A stretch of 64,000 bases of DNA from Mesorhizobium sp. M1C.F.Ca.ET.210.01.1.1 (GCF_004791585.1 NZ_SRUU01000002.1:310001-374000), one strand, 5' to 3'; shown: positions 18,799-27,782, counted from the first letter of the stretch. A program made the numbers and translations. Notes: generated from the letters alone by a model not told the origin.

Positions 18799-20439
18799 AT
18801 GAAGCACTTTTTCAACCGCAAGGACACGATCGTCACCGAAGCGCTGGACGGTTATCTCGCGACCGCAGGCTCCGGCACTCTGGCGCGGCTCGACGGCTAT
18901 CCCGAGGTCAAGGTCCTGCTGCGCGCCGACTGGGACAAGACGAAGGTCGCCGTCGTTTCCGGCGGCGGCGCGGGGCACGAGCCTTCCCATGCCGGCTTCG
19001 TCGGCGCCGGTATGCTGACAGCCGCCGTCTCGGGCGAGATCTTTGCTTCGCCCAGCGTCGAGGCGGTGCTGCAGGCGATCCGCGCCACGACAGGACCGGC
19101 CGGCTGCCTTTTGACCGTCAAGAACTATACCGGCGACCGGCTCAATTTTGGCCTCGCCGCGGAAAAGGCGCGCGCCGAAGGCTTTGCGGTCGAAATGGTG
19201 ATCGTCGCCGACGACATCGCGCTGCCCGACATCGCGCAGCCGCGCGGCGTCGCCGGCACGCTGTTCGTGCACAAAATCGCCGGGCACCTCTCCGAAGCCG
19301 GCCATGACCTGGCGTCGGTGGCAGCGGCGGCACGGGCGGCAGCGAAGGACATCGTTTCGCTCGGCATCTCGCTATCCTCCTGCTCGATCCCGGGCCAGGC
19401 GCATGAGGACCGCTTCGGCGCCGACGACGGCGAACTCGGCCTCGGCATCCACGGCGAGCCGGGCGTCGAGCGTATCGCGCTGCAGAGCGCCGGCAGGCTG
19501 GTCGACATCATGGCGGAGCGGCTTGCAGCACGGCTCGATCCCTCCAGCCGCTACGCCTTGCTGATCAACAATCTCGGATCGGTGCCGCCGCTCGAAATGT
19601 CTTTGATCGCCAATGCGGTGCTTGCCTCGCCGCTGGGCAAGGCAGTGACGCTGACGGTCGGGCCTGGACATCTGATGACGGCGCTCAACATGAACGGCTT
19701 CTCGCTGTCGCTGATCAAGCTGGACGCGGAGCGCGAGGCGGCGCTGTCCGCGCCGGTCGGCCCGCATGCCTGGCCGCCGGCAAAGCCGGTTCGCCAGCCG
19801 GTCGTGGTGGCAGCGGCCAAGCCGGCAAGCCGCGATGCCACTGGAGTGGCCAGCCGCGACACCGGCGCGGAGCGGCTGATCACCGCCGTCTGCGAAAAGC
19901 TGATCTCGCTCGAAGAGGCATTGAACGGCCTCGACGCCAAGGCCGGCGACGGCGACACCGGCTCGACCGTGGCGACCGGCGCGCGCAGCGTGCTCGGCCG
20001 CATCGACGCGCTGCCGCTTGCCGACAGGGCCGCGACGCTCGCCGCGATCGGCGATACGCTGGGCACCTCGATGGGCGGTTCCAGCGGCGTGCTCTTGTCG
20101 ATCTTCTTCACCGCCGCGGCACAGGCGCTCAAAGGCGGCGCGCCGCTCGGCAAGGCGCTGCTTGCAGGCCTTGACCGCATGACCTTCTATGGCGGCGCCA
20201 AGATCGGCGACCGCACCATGGTCGACGCGCTGGAACCGGCGCTCAAAGCGCTCGACGCAAGCGGGCTGGAAGCGGCGGCCAAAGCGGCACGGCATGGCGC
20301 GGAGGCAACCGCGGCGATGCAGAAGGCGAAGGCCGGCCGCTCCGCCTATGTCGGGCGGCAGCTTGACATAGCGGATCCGGGCGCTTTTGCAGTGGCGGAA
20401 GCGTTCGCGGCCGTGGCGGCCATGTTCGCCCCGGCATGA
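18799..20439 (+). CDS. Fused DhaK-DhaL (DAK-type) dihydroxyacetone/ketose kinase
   Basis: Single-chain kinase of 546 residues that phosphorylates dihydroxyacetone or a short ketose. The N-terminal DhaK domain (about 1-330) shows SGGGAGHEPSHAGFVGAGML and the substrate-binding His in LGIHGEPG. The C-terminal DhaL domain (about 360-546) has the Mg-ATP motif LDAKAGDGDTGSTVATGA and GGSSGVL. This fusion is the ATP-dependent DAK layout. It starts at ATG 18799 after the second ATPase gene. Separate dhaL, dhaM and dhaK follow, so two ketose-kinase systems share the operon. Confidence 0.9.
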   Translation: MKHFFNRKDTIVTEALDGYLATAGSGTLARLDGYPEVKVLLRADWDKTKVAVVSGGGAGHEPSHAGFVGAGMLTAAVSGEIFASPSVEAVLQAIRATTGPAGCLLTVKNYTGDRLNFGLAAEKARAEGFAVEMVIVADDIALPDIAQPRGVAGTLFVHKIAGHLSEAGHDLASVAAAARAAAKDIVSLGISLSSCSIPGQAHEDRFGADDGELGLGIHGEPGVERIALQSAGRLVDIMAERLAARLDPSSRYALLINNLGSVPPLEMSLIANAVLASPLGKAVTLTVGPGHLMTALNMNGFSLSLIKLDAEREAALSAPVGPHAWPPAKPVRQPVVVAAAKPASRDATGVASRDTGAERLITAVCEKLISLEEALNGLDAKAGDGDTGSTVATGARSVLGRIDALPLADRAATLAAIGDTLGTSMGGSSGVLLSIFFTAAAQALKGGAPLGKALLAGLDRMTFYGGAKIGDRTMVDALEPALKALDASGLEAAAKAARHGAEATAAMQKAKAGRSAYVGRQLDIADPGAFAVAEAFAAVAAMFAPA

Positions 20440-20449
20440 AGGACAGAGA

Positions 20450-21049
20450 ATGGCCGCATCCGACTTCTCTCACTTGATCGCGGCGGCGGCGGACACGATC
20501 GCCTTGCATGCCGAGGAACTGACCGCGCTCGACCAGGCGATCGGCGACGGCGACCACGGGCTGAACATGAAGCGTGGCTTCGAAGCCGTGCGCGCCGAAA
20601 CGGACGCAATCGCGGCAAAACCGTTGCCGGACGCGCTGAAAGCGCTCGGCACCAAGCTGGTGATGACCGTCGGCGGCGCTTCCGGTCCGCTGTTCGGCAC
20701 GCTGTTCATGACACTCGGCAAGGAATTGCCCCCGGTACCGGACCGCGCCGCGCTGGCTTCGGCGCTCGGCAAGGCGATCGAGGCGGTTTCGGCGCGCGGC
20801 AAATCGCAGCCGGGGCAAAAAACCATGCTCGACGTGCTGCAACCGGTGTATGAGGCGCTGGCGCAGGGCAAGACGGCCAGCGAAATCGTCGATGCCGCCG
20901 ATCACGCAGCAGAGGCAACCGTGCCGATGAAGGCCCTGCGCGGGCGCGCTTCCTTCCTGGGACAGCGCTCGATCGGGCACATGGACGCCGGCGCGCGCTC
21001 GACCGCGCTGCTGGTGCGGGCAGTCGCTGAAGCGATCGAGGGTTCTTGA
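20450..21049 (+). CDS. dhaL: Dihydroxyacetone kinase subunit DhaL
   Basis: ADP-binding subunit of the PEP-dependent dihydroxyacetone kinase, 199 residues. The metal and ADP-binding loop is intact (ALDQAIGDGDHGLNMKRGF), as is GGASGPLFGTLF in the helical barrel. DhaL receives phosphate from DhaM and passes it to the substrate bound on DhaK. The start at 20450 follows AAGGACAGAGA. Its stop overlaps the dhaM start (TGATG). Confidence 0.93.
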   Translation: MAASDFSHLIAAAADTIALHAEELTALDQAIGDGDHGLNMKRGFEAVRAETDAIAAKPLPDALKALGTKLVMTVGGASGPLFGTLFMTLGKELPPVPDRAALASALGKAIEAVSARGKSQPGQKTMLDVLQPVYEALAQGKTASEIVDAADHAAEATVPMKALRGRASFLGQRSIGHMDAGARSTALLVRAVAEAIEGS

Positions 21050-21438
21050 TGAGCAATGTCGGCATCGTCATCGTCTCGCATTCGCCGCTTGTCGCCGAAG
21101 GCACGGCCGACATGGTGCGCCAGATGGTGGGCAACGAAGTGCCGCTTGCATGGTGCGGCGGAAACGGCCATGGCGGGCTCGGAACCAGCGTCGAGGCGAT
21201 TATGGCCGCGATCGACAGGGCCTGGTCGGAAGCCGGTGTCGCCATCCTGGTCGACCTTGGCGGCGCCGAGACCAACAGCGAGATGGCGGTCGAGATGATC
21301 GGCGAGCCGCGCGCGCACAGAATTGTCGTCTGCAATGCGCCGATCGTCGAGGGCGCGGTGATGGCGGCGACGGAATCCTCCGGCGGCGCCTCGCTCAAGG
21401 AAGTGGTGGCGACGGCGCATGAATTGTCGCCGTCGTGA
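21049..21438 (+). CDS. dhaM: DhaM, EIIA-Man-like phosphotransfer subunit
   Basis: Small protein of 129 residues with the mannose-type EIIA fold. The phosphorylated His is in SHSPLVAEGTADMVRQM, and LVDLGGAETNSEMA is the second family motif. It takes phosphate from HPr and rephosphorylates ADP on DhaL. In Escherichia coli DhaM is a fusion with HPr-like and EI-like domains; here these are separate downstream genes. Confidence 0.92.
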   Translation: MSNVGIVIVSHSPLVAEGTADMVRQMVGNEVPLAWCGGNGHGGLGTSVEAIMAAIDRAWSEAGVAILVDLGGAETNSEMAVEMIGEPRAHRIVVCNAPIVEGAVMAATESSGGASLKEVVATAHELSPS

Positions 21439-21457
21439 ACGAACGGGAACCGACTGA

Positions 21458-21760
21458 ATGTCCGCATCCGCCGAAGCCACGGTACTGATCACCCACGAGG
21501 TGGGCCTGCACGCGCGCCCTTCGGTGAAGTTCACCAAGCTCGCCAAGTCGTTCACGGCCGAGGTGGAGGTGGCGGTGGCGGCCAACGGCCCCTGGTTCGA
21601 CGCCAAGAGCATCGTCAAGGTGATGGCGGCCAAGGCGCCGAAGGGCACGCTGCTGCACATAAGGGCGCGGGGCGACGGCGCGAGCGAAGCGGTCGGCGCG
21701 CTGGTCGACCTGGTGCAGCGCGACTTCGACGAGGACAGGGACCATGCCCGGTCCGCTTGA
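21458..21760 (+). CDS. HPr-family phosphocarrier of the DHA-kinase operon
   Basis: Phosphocarrier of 100 residues. The active-site His stands in HEVGLHARPSVKFTKLAKSF, and FDAKSIVKVMAAKAPKGTLL covers the position of the regulatory serine loop. It carries phosphate from Enzyme I to DhaM. The gene lies 19 bp after dhaM and 41 bp before the Enzyme I gene, which points to a dedicated function separate from the nitrogen PTS. Confidence 0.93.
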   Translation: MSASAEATVLITHEVGLHARPSVKFTKLAKSFTAEVEVAVAANGPWFDAKSIVKVMAAKAPKGTLLHIRARGDGASEAVGALVDLVQRDFDEDRDHARSA

Positions 21761-21801
21761 GACGGGCCGGTTTGGCCTCCTGTTCGCAAGGATCGCGGGC
21801 C

Positions 21802-23376
21802 ATGCGGATTGAAGGTATCCCCGCCTCGGCCGGCTATGCCGAAGGGCCGCTGTTCGACCTCGACCGGCCGCCGGCCGCCTACAGATGCAAGGCGACCGCG
21901 GCCGAGGAAAAAGCCGCGCTGAAGGCGGCGATCGCCAGGGCGGTGAGCCGGTTGACGTCGCTTGCCGAACCCGCCGATGCCGATGCTGCCGGCATCCTCG
22001 AATTCCACATCGCGATGCTGGAAGACGATGCGTTGGGCGGCCCAGCCTTCGTGTCGATCGATTCCGGGCAACCGGCCGATGCCGCCTGGCGGGCCGCGCT
22101 GGATGCCGAAATCGCCGGCTACGAGGCATCCGACCAGGACTATTTCCGGGCGCGCGCCGCCGACCTGCGCGACATCCGCGACCAGGTGCTGCGGGCGCTT
22201 AGCGAGGATGGCGGCATCGACGCGCCCGCCGGCGCCATCCTCTACGGCATGGATATCGCGCCGACGCGCTTCCTCGAAACCGACTGGAGCAGAGGCGGCG
22301 GCATTGCGCTCAAGGCCGGCAGCTCGGCCAGCCATGTCGCCATGCTGGCGCGTTCGCGCGGCGTGCCGATGGTGGTGGGCCTTGGCGTTTTTGGGGATGA
22401 CCCAACCGGAGTCGCGTTGCTCGACGCCGAGCATGGCGACATCGTGCTCTCGCCGTCGCCGGCGGACGTCGAAGCGTTCCGAGAGTCATCCTCCTCCTTC
22501 GCGGCGCGCCAGGGCAAGGCGCAGACCTTTCTCACCCAGCCGGCGGCGACCAAGGCCGGCACGCCCGTGCGGGTGCAGGTGAACATTGCCTACCCTTCCG
22601 ATGTCGGCGGCATCGATATCGCGAGTTGCGACGGTGTCGGCCTGATGCGGACGGAATTCCTGTTCGGCAAGGCGTTGCCGGACGAAGAAACGCAATTCCA
22701 TGCCTATCGCAAGGTGCTGGAATGGGCAGGCGACAAGCCGGTGACCATCCGCACGGTCGACGCCGGCGGCGACAAGCCGGTTCCCGGCTTCACTGTCGAG
22801 GAGACCAATCCGTTCCTCGGCCTGCGCGGCATCAGGCTGTCGCTGGCGCGGCGCGACATCTTCCGGGTGCAAATCCGGGCATTGCTGCGCGCCGCCGTAC
22901 ACGGCAATCTGAAGGTGATGTTCCCGATGATCGCCACGACCGAGGAGTACAGCCAGGCCGCCACGCTGTTCGCTGAAGAGCAGGCCGCTCTCGCGACGCG
23001 GGGTGTTGCGCACAAGCTGCCGCCGCTCGGCATCATGGTCGAGGTGCCGTCCGTCGCCATCGCGCCGGAGGCGTTCGCCAATGTCGCCTTCTTCTCGATC
23101 GGCTCAAATGATCTGACGCAGTATGTGATGGCGGCGGCGCGCGACAACGCGGCGGTGGCCAATCTCAATTCGGTCCGCCATCCCGCCGTGCTGCGGCTGA
23201 TCGCTTCGGTCGCGGCCTTTGGGCAGCAGCATGGGATTCCGGTCAGCCTCTGCGGCGATGCCGGGGGCGATCCGGCCGCCATCCCGGCGCTGCTCGAAGC
23301 CGGCCTGCGCGATCTCTCGGTCGCCCCGGCGCAACTCGCAATGGCCAAGGCGGCCATCGCGGACGTTTCGGTGTAA
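21802..23376 (+). CDS. PTS Enzyme I (PEP-protein phosphotransferase) dedicated to DHA kinase
   Basis: Cytoplasmic PEP-dependent kinase of 524 residues that starts the phosphate relay to HPr and DhaM. It has the N-terminal HPr-binding domain, the phosphorylated His in AGSSASHVAMLARSRGVPMV, and the C-terminal PEP-binding barrel with FFSIGSNDLTQYVMAAARDN. There is no GAF domain at the N-terminus, unlike PtsP of the nitrogen PTS. The ATG at 21802 is preferred over 21757, whose start overlaps the HPr stop. Confidence 0.93.
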   Translation: MRIEGIPASAGYAEGPLFDLDRPPAAYRCKATAAEEKAALKAAIARAVSRLTSLAEPADADAAGILEFHIAMLEDDALGGPAFVSIDSGQPADAAWRAALDAEIAGYEASDQDYFRARAADLRDIRDQVLRALSEDGGIDAPAGAILYGMDIAPTRFLETDWSRGGGIALKAGSSASHVAMLARSRGVPMVVGLGVFGDDPTGVALLDAEHGDIVLSPSPADVEAFRESSSSFAARQGKAQTFLTQPAATKAGTPVRVQVNIAYPSDVGGIDIASCDGVGLMRTEFLFGKALPDEETQFHAYRKVLEWAGDKPVTIRTVDAGGDKPVPGFTVEETNPFLGLRGIRLSLARRDIFRVQIRALLRAAVHGNLKVMFPMIATTEEYSQAATLFAEEQAALATRGVAHKLPPLGIMVEVPSVAIAPEAFANVAFFSIGSNDLTQYVMAAARDNAAVANLNSVRHPAVLRLIASVAAFGQQHGIPVSLCGDAGGDPAAIPALLEAGLRDLSVAPAQLAMAKAAIADVSV

Positions 23377-23382
23377 GCGCGC

Positions 23383-23814
23383 ATGGCCAAAGCCGCCAAG
23401 ATGCAAGAAGCCGGCTCGGAAGACGCGATCCGCGCCTACAAGACGATCCTGTCGCAGGTCATCGACCAGCGACCTTCGGGCATGCGCCAGCGGCTTGCCG
23501 ATGCGCTCGGCAAGCATCGCAGCTTCGTCACGCAGATCTCGAGCCCGGCCTATTCGATCCCCATTCCGTCGAAGCATTTGCCGTCCATCTTTTCCGTCTG
23601 CCATTTCAGTCCGGCCGAGCGCGACCAGTTCCTGGTCGCCTATCACCAGGCGCATCCAGGCAAGCTGCCGGCGGCTTCGGGCCCGCGCAAGACGCGCCAC
23701 GTCTCGCTCATCGTGCCGGATTTCGGCGACGACAAGCAGAACGCCGCGCTTGACCGGGCGATCAACGAGTTCATCCAGAAAATAACGAGCATCGCCGGCA
23801 AGGGCAGCGGCTGA
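23383..23814 (+). CDS. Putative HTH-like protein in the DHA-kinase operon
   Basis: Protein of 143 residues without a name known to me. The segment MRQRLADALGKHRSFVTQIS (about 36-55) looks like a lambda-repressor-type helix-turn-helix, followed by PIPSKHLPSIFSVCHFSPAER and a C-terminal amphipathic part ending in basic residues. It lies 6 bp after the Enzyme I gene and 25 bp before dhaK, so it is an operon member. It may be a regulator or an adaptor of the kinase. The HTH assignment is inference from the residue pattern. Confidence 0.6.
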   Translation: MAKAAKMQEAGSEDAIRAYKTILSQVIDQRPSGMRQRLADALGKHRSFVTQISSPAYSIPIPSKHLPSIFSVCHFSPAERDQFLVAYHQAHPGKLPAASGPRKTRHVSLIVPDFGDDKQNAALDRAINEFIQKITSIAGKGSG

Positions 23815-23839
23815 TCAGAACGGTTCCGGGAGGACTGCC

Positions 23840-24826
23840 ATGAAGAAATTCATAAACGCGGTGGACACGGTGCTCACCGAAAGCCTCGACGGTTTCGTCG
23901 CCGCCCATTCCGATATCCTCGTGCTCGGCGACGAGCACAAATTCGTCCGCCGCAAGGAGCTCAAGCCGGGCAAGGTGGCGCTGATCTCCGGCGGCGGCTC
24001 CGGCCACGAGCCGCTGCATGGCGGGTTGGTCGGCCACGGCATGCTGGATGCCGCCTGCCCCGGCCAGGTCTTCACCTCGCCGACGCCCGACCAGATGCTG
24101 GCGGCCGTGCAGGCCGTCGAAACCGGCGCCGGTTGCCTGTTCATCGTCAAGAACTACGAAGGCGACGTGATGAATTTCGACATGGCGGCCGAGATGTCGG
24201 AAGACGTGCTGCAGGTGGTGACCAATGACGACGTCGCGGTCGAGAATTCGTCCTACACCACCGGGCGGCGCGGGGTTGCCGGCACGCTGGTGGTGGAAAA
24301 GATCGTCGGCGCCGCGGCCGAGCAAGGCATGGCGCTGCACGAGCTCAAGGCGCTCGGCGATCGCGTCAACGCCGCGACGCGCTCAATGGGCGTGGCGCTG
24401 ACCAGTTGCACGGTGCCAGCTGCGGGCAAGCCGACTTTCGAGATCGGCGACAACGAGATGGAGTTCGGTGTCGGCATCCATGGCGAGCCCGGCCGACGGC
24501 GCGATGCGCTGAGGAGCGCAGACGCCATCGCCGAGGAGATCTGCGCGGCGATCCTCGGCGATCTTGGCGACCGCGCCAAAGGGCCGGCTCTGCTGTTCAT
24601 CAACGGTTTCGGCGGCACGCCGTCGATGGAGCTTTACCTGATGTACAACAGCGCCCGCAAAATCTTCGAGAAGGGCGGCGTGACGGTGGCCCGCTCGCTG
24701 GTCGGCTCCTACGTCACCTCGCTCGACATGGCCGGCTGCTCGATCACGCTGGCCATGCTCGACGACGAGGTGACGGCACTGTGGGACGCCCCGGTGCACA
24801 CGGCGGCGCTGCGCTGGGGAATGTAG
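23840..24826 (+). CDS. dhaK: Dihydroxyacetone kinase subunit DhaK
   Basis: Substrate-binding subunit of 328 residues. SGGGSGHEPLHGGLVGHGML forms the binding pocket and the catalytic His that holds dihydroxyacetone as a hemiaminal is in FGVGIHGEPG. Length and motifs are complete. It is the last gene of the operon and is separated from dhaL and dhaM by HPr, Enzyme I and the HTH-like gene, an unusual order. Product: dihydroxyacetone phosphate. Confidence 0.94.
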   Translation: MKKFINAVDTVLTESLDGFVAAHSDILVLGDEHKFVRRKELKPGKVALISGGGSGHEPLHGGLVGHGMLDAACPGQVFTSPTPDQMLAAVQAVETGAGCLFIVKNYEGDVMNFDMAAEMSEDVLQVVTNDDVAVENSSYTTGRRGVAGTLVVEKIVGAAAEQGMALHELKALGDRVNAATRSMGVALTSCTVPAAGKPTFEIGDNEMEFGVGIHGEPGRRRDALRSADAIAEEICAAILGDLGDRAKGPALLFINGFGGTPSMELYLMYNSARKIFEKGGVTVARSLVGSYVTSLDMAGCSITLAMLDDEVTALWDAPVHTAALRWGM

Positions 24827-24901
24827 TCCGCTGGCATCGCCAGGATTTTTCTGCGACCATATTCGCGGAATTCGCATGCCATTCGCAACGTTGCCCGGTT
24901 G

Positions 24902-25927
24902 ATGCTGCCACCGCTTTCGCCTGCCGAAGAAAAGCTGCTGCTTGACTTTGCCGACCCCGAAGCGCCGGCCGACCGGGGCCGGGATCTCTCGGCAAGCAGC
25001 TTGATGGCGCTGCTCGCCAACGCCGAATTCCACGGCGTGCTGCCGATCATGCTGCGCAAGCTCCGGGAAATCGGCGACGCCAAGCTGCCGGACGATGCCA
25101 CCTTGCGGCAGAAGCTCTGCGAGCAGCGCGACCAGGCGACGCTGGTTACCGGGCAGTCGATGCTGCTGCAATATCATGGCGAACGGATCATGAAGGCCTT
25201 GGCGGTGAAAGGCATTCCGGCTCGCATCGTCAAGGGTCCGGTCTTCGCGCGAAAACTCTACCGCCATGCCGCCGACCGTCCGTTCACCGACATCGACATT
25301 CTGGTCGATCCCGCCAGCATCGGCGAGGCCAACAGGACAATCGCTGAATGCGGCTTCGAGCTTGCCAGCGGCGAGGCCGAGTCGCACGAGCTGCAGGAGT
25401 ACAAATGGCTGGAGAAGGAGAACTCCAGCCTGCTGATCGAGCTTCAGGGCAACCTGGTGCATGACACCGGCATGCGGCGGCGGCTGTCTCTCGGCTTTCG
25501 TGAGCTGCAGGCCATCGACGGCGGCGAGGTGGATACGCCGGCGTCGCTTCTCACCATCGCCATCGTTCACGCCGCCGGCGGCCACAAATTCCACCGGCTG
25601 CAGCTCTGTGTCGACGTGCTGCAGGGGGTGCGCGCGCTGCAGTCGCCGGAGTCGGAAACGCGGCTGCTCGAGGCCGCGCGCATGACCGGCATCGAGCTCG
25701 AACTGGCGACCGTTCTCAACGTGACCGGGCGCCTGTTCGGCGAGGCGCACGCGATCGAGCTTGCCGACCGCATCAAGCCCGATCTTTCGATACGGCTCGC
25801 CAGATGGCTGATCACAGGGAACATGCTGCTTCGCGTCAACTCTCGCGAAAAGCTACGCTCGCGCCTCAGCCGCGACGCCTTCCGTTGGGTCCAGCGGCTG
25901 GCCCGGCCGAGGCCCTATCCCGTCTGA
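24902..25927 (+). CDS. Nucleotidyltransferase-family protein of RiPP locus A
   Basis: Protein of 341 residues of the NTP_transf_5-like group found beside lasso-peptide genes. The nucleotidyltransferase core is visible as RIVKGPVFARKLY followed by the metal pair in FTDIDILVDP, the same arrangement as in the homologue at 52457-53614 (KGPLQQQLLY...GDVDILVSP). From memory, a related enzyme in the pseudomycoidin cluster decorates a phosphorylated C-terminal serine. The gene converges on the kinase gene and overlaps its 3' end by 13 bp. TTG at 24899 is an alternative start. Confidence 0.8.
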   Translation: MLPPLSPAEEKLLLDFADPEAPADRGRDLSASSLMALLANAEFHGVLPIMLRKLREIGDAKLPDDATLRQKLCEQRDQATLVTGQSMLLQYHGERIMKALAVKGIPARIVKGPVFARKLYRHAADRPFTDIDILVDPASIGEANRTIAECGFELASGEAESHELQEYKWLEKENSSLLIELQGNLVHDTGMRRRLSLGFRELQAIDGGEVDTPASLLTIAIVHAAGGHKFHRLQLCVDVLQGVRALQSPESETRLLEAARMTGIELELATVLNVTGRLFGEAHAIELADRIKPDLSIRLARWLITGNMLLRVNSREKLRSRLSRDAFRWVQRLARPRPYPV

Positions 25928-26916
25928 GCGACCCGATCCAGCGCGGCGCGGATCAGCGCCGCTGCATCTGCCGGGCTCGAGCCAACTTCCAATGTGAAGG
26001 TCGGAACCGCCTGGACCAGCGCCGCGATCGTCGCCATGCGCCGTTTCTGCATCGGCAGGAGGCCGGTCATACCGGTCCTGACGTTGTCGGTGGCAAGCGC
26101 CACCATCGCATCGGTCCTGGCCATGGGCATGAGCCGGGTCTGGCCGTCGGCCGAGCGCGCGAGATGCAAGAGCGCCGCGACCGGCCTTGCGCGCACATCC
26201 TCGACGCGGATGATCTCGCCGAGACGGTCCAGCGAAACGGCCTGCTCGCCCTCGGCATCCCATTTGTCGCCCAGACAGGGGGCGACGAATGGCAGCATCG
26301 CGGCGGTGTTGCGATGGACCTTCACCTTGCGCGGCATGCCCCAGGCCGTGACTTCGCCTGCTTTCGCGCTGAGGATCATGACATCGTCCGAGCAGAGGCC
26401 GAACCCTTGAGATGCCAGCGCCAGCGACGTCGTCGACTTGCCGGTGCCGCTCGGCGCATGGATCAGCACGAGCGCATCGCGGCCAGGCAGCGTCAGGCCG
26501 GCGGTGTGGAGCATGTGCTGCCCACCCGCATCGAGCGCGGCGTCCAGCACCATCATCAGCAGCGTCCATTTGACCTTGCTGTCGGGGTGCACGCGGATTT
26601 CGGCCCAGCCTTGGTCGGCATGGACCGAGGCTATTTGAAGGCCAGGGAAGATCAGATGGACGACGTCGCCGCCGTCGATCAGCCGGCAATGGCCATCCAG
26701 CGGCACGTCGCCATCGAAGGCGAGCTTGCCTTCGGGGGTCTCCGGCAGCGCCGGCGTTTCAAGGATGTCGATGCGAAAGCCAGGTTCGACGGGTTCATCG
26801 ACGCGCAAGGTGCCAAGCATCAGGTCGAAGCTCGGCCAAAGCTCGGCGCGGGATGCGGATATGCTGATGACCTGGCCGTTGAGGTCATAGCGGAAGGTGG
26901 CGGCCACACCGGTCAA
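25915..26916 (-). CDS. HPr-kinase-like RiPP kinase, locus A
   Basis: Protein of about 330 residues with the HprK/P-loop fold. Walker A is HAPSGTGKSTTSLALA, and SDDVMIL downstream fits the second metal motif. Homologues in the paeninodin-type clusters phosphorylate the precursor peptide at a C-terminal serine. The start is uncertain: TTG at 26916 overlaps the upstream stop (TTGA), and GTG at 26907 is equally possible. The frame continues to 27018 through the B2 gene, which is not believed. It is last in a minus-strand operon precursor-B1-B2-kinase. Confidence 0.8.
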   Translation of the reverse strand: MTGVAATFRYDLNGQVISISASRAELWPSFDLMLGTLRVDEPVEPGFRIDILETPALPETPEGKLAFDGDVPLDGHCRLIDGGDVVHLIFPGLQIASVHADQGWAEIRVHPDSKVKWTLLMMVLDAALDAGGQHMLHTAGLTLPGRDALVLIHAPSGTGKSTTSLALASQGFGLCSDDVMILSAKAGEVTAWGMPRKVKVHRNTAAMLPFVAPCLGDKWDAEGEQAVSLDRLGEIIRVEDVRARPVAALLHLARSADGQTRLMPMARTDAMVALATDNVRTGMTGLLPMQKRRMATIAALVQAVPTFTLEVGSSPADAAALIRAALDRVAQTG

Positions 26917-27350
26917 GCGGCGCGCGCCTTCGCCGCGTCGGCATGGTGGCGATAGATCTCCACCATGCCGGGCAGGCTGTCGCTGACCACCGGCCTGCCG
27001 TCGAGGCAGACCCAGCAATGCGCCGACAGGCGCGGCGCATGCATCGATTTCGCATCGACGCCGAAGCGCAGTTCAGGGTCGAAGCCGGCCATGCGCAGGA
27101 AGCGGAAGCCGAGCAGCCCCTCCCTCAGGCATCTGCGGTCGCGCATCAGCCAAGGATGCCGGACCGTGCGGTTGACCCGGGTGACGATGTAGGCCGAAGG
27201 CAAGCCGCGATAGGGTGCGGGCGCGTTGAGCGGCGCCCATTTCAGCACCGTCTCGAAGTCGCGCTGGCCGATCAGCACCGGCATCAGCCGGGCGCTGAAC
27301 CACAGATGGGTACGAAACAGGGCGCGCAGGAACGGTCCGTCGGCCATCAC
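26913..27350 (-). CDS. Lasso-type B2 leader peptidase, locus A
   Basis: Transglutaminase-like cysteine protease of 145 residues (lasso B2 / Transglut_core3). Catalytic candidates are Cys74 in DRRCLREGLLGF, His111 in LSAHCWVC and an Asp at 117 or 124 (LDG, VVSD). B2 proteins remove the leader peptide that the RRE partner presents. It overlaps the RRE gene upstream by 4 bp and the kinase gene downstream by 4 bp, so the proteins are translationally coupled. Confidence 0.85.
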   Translation of the reverse strand: MMADGPFLRALFRTHLWFSARLMPVLIGQRDFETVLKWAPLNAPAPYRGLPSAYIVTRVNRTVRHPWLMRDRRCLREGLLGFRFLRMAGFDPELRFGVDAKSMHAPRLSAHCWVCLDGRPVVSDSLPGMVEIYRHHADAAKARAA

Positions 27351-27634
27351 GCGCCCGGGTCGGCGAGAATGCCTTCCGCCACCAGCTCGGCGGCAAGTGC
27401 TGCAATGTCCTCGTCGAGCGTGGCCTTGTCGACTTCGAATTCGTCCGACAGCAGATCGACGATCTGGTCTAGGCTGCGCGCGCCGTCGACCTTGTCGAGG
27501 AAGGCTTCGGTGGTGCCGTTGCAGGTGTAGAGCTGGCCGCTGCGCGCCAGCAACACGACGGCGCCGTCGCCGACATGCTGCACCGAGGCGTCGTCCGCCA
27601 TGCGCAGAACCGTTTCAGAGTCGATTTCGACCAT
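27347..27634 (-). CDS. PqqD-like RiPP recognition element (B1), locus A
   Basis: Protein of 95 residues with the PqqD winged-helix pattern: GDGAVVLLARSGQLYTCNG then TTEAFLDKVDGARSLDQIVDLL and a closing acidic helix. Such discrete RRE proteins bind the leader peptide at its YxxPxL motif and bring it to the B2 protease. The ATG at 27634 follows a GGGAGCGG site. The precursor gene ends 148 bp upstream. Confidence 0.87.
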   Translation of the reverse strand: MVEIDSETVLRMADDASVQHVGDGAVVLLARSGQLYTCNGTTEAFLDKVDGARSLDQIVDLLSDEFEVDKATLDEDIAALAAELVAEGILADPGA

Positions 27635-27782
27635 GCGCCCGCTCCCTTCGCCGAAGTGCAATTAGCGCGGCGCAAAGGCGCTGTCCATCGGCTGATGACA
27701 GACCGGCAATGCGTGGACGATCGGATCTTCCCACGAGCGCCGCGAAGAATACCCGCTTCCGGGCCAGGCCGACCGCCGGCTG

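Noticed and set aside
27635..27782. A second precursor between the 31-codon ORF and the RRE gene
   Set aside because: Only an 8-codon frame without leader motif is found there.
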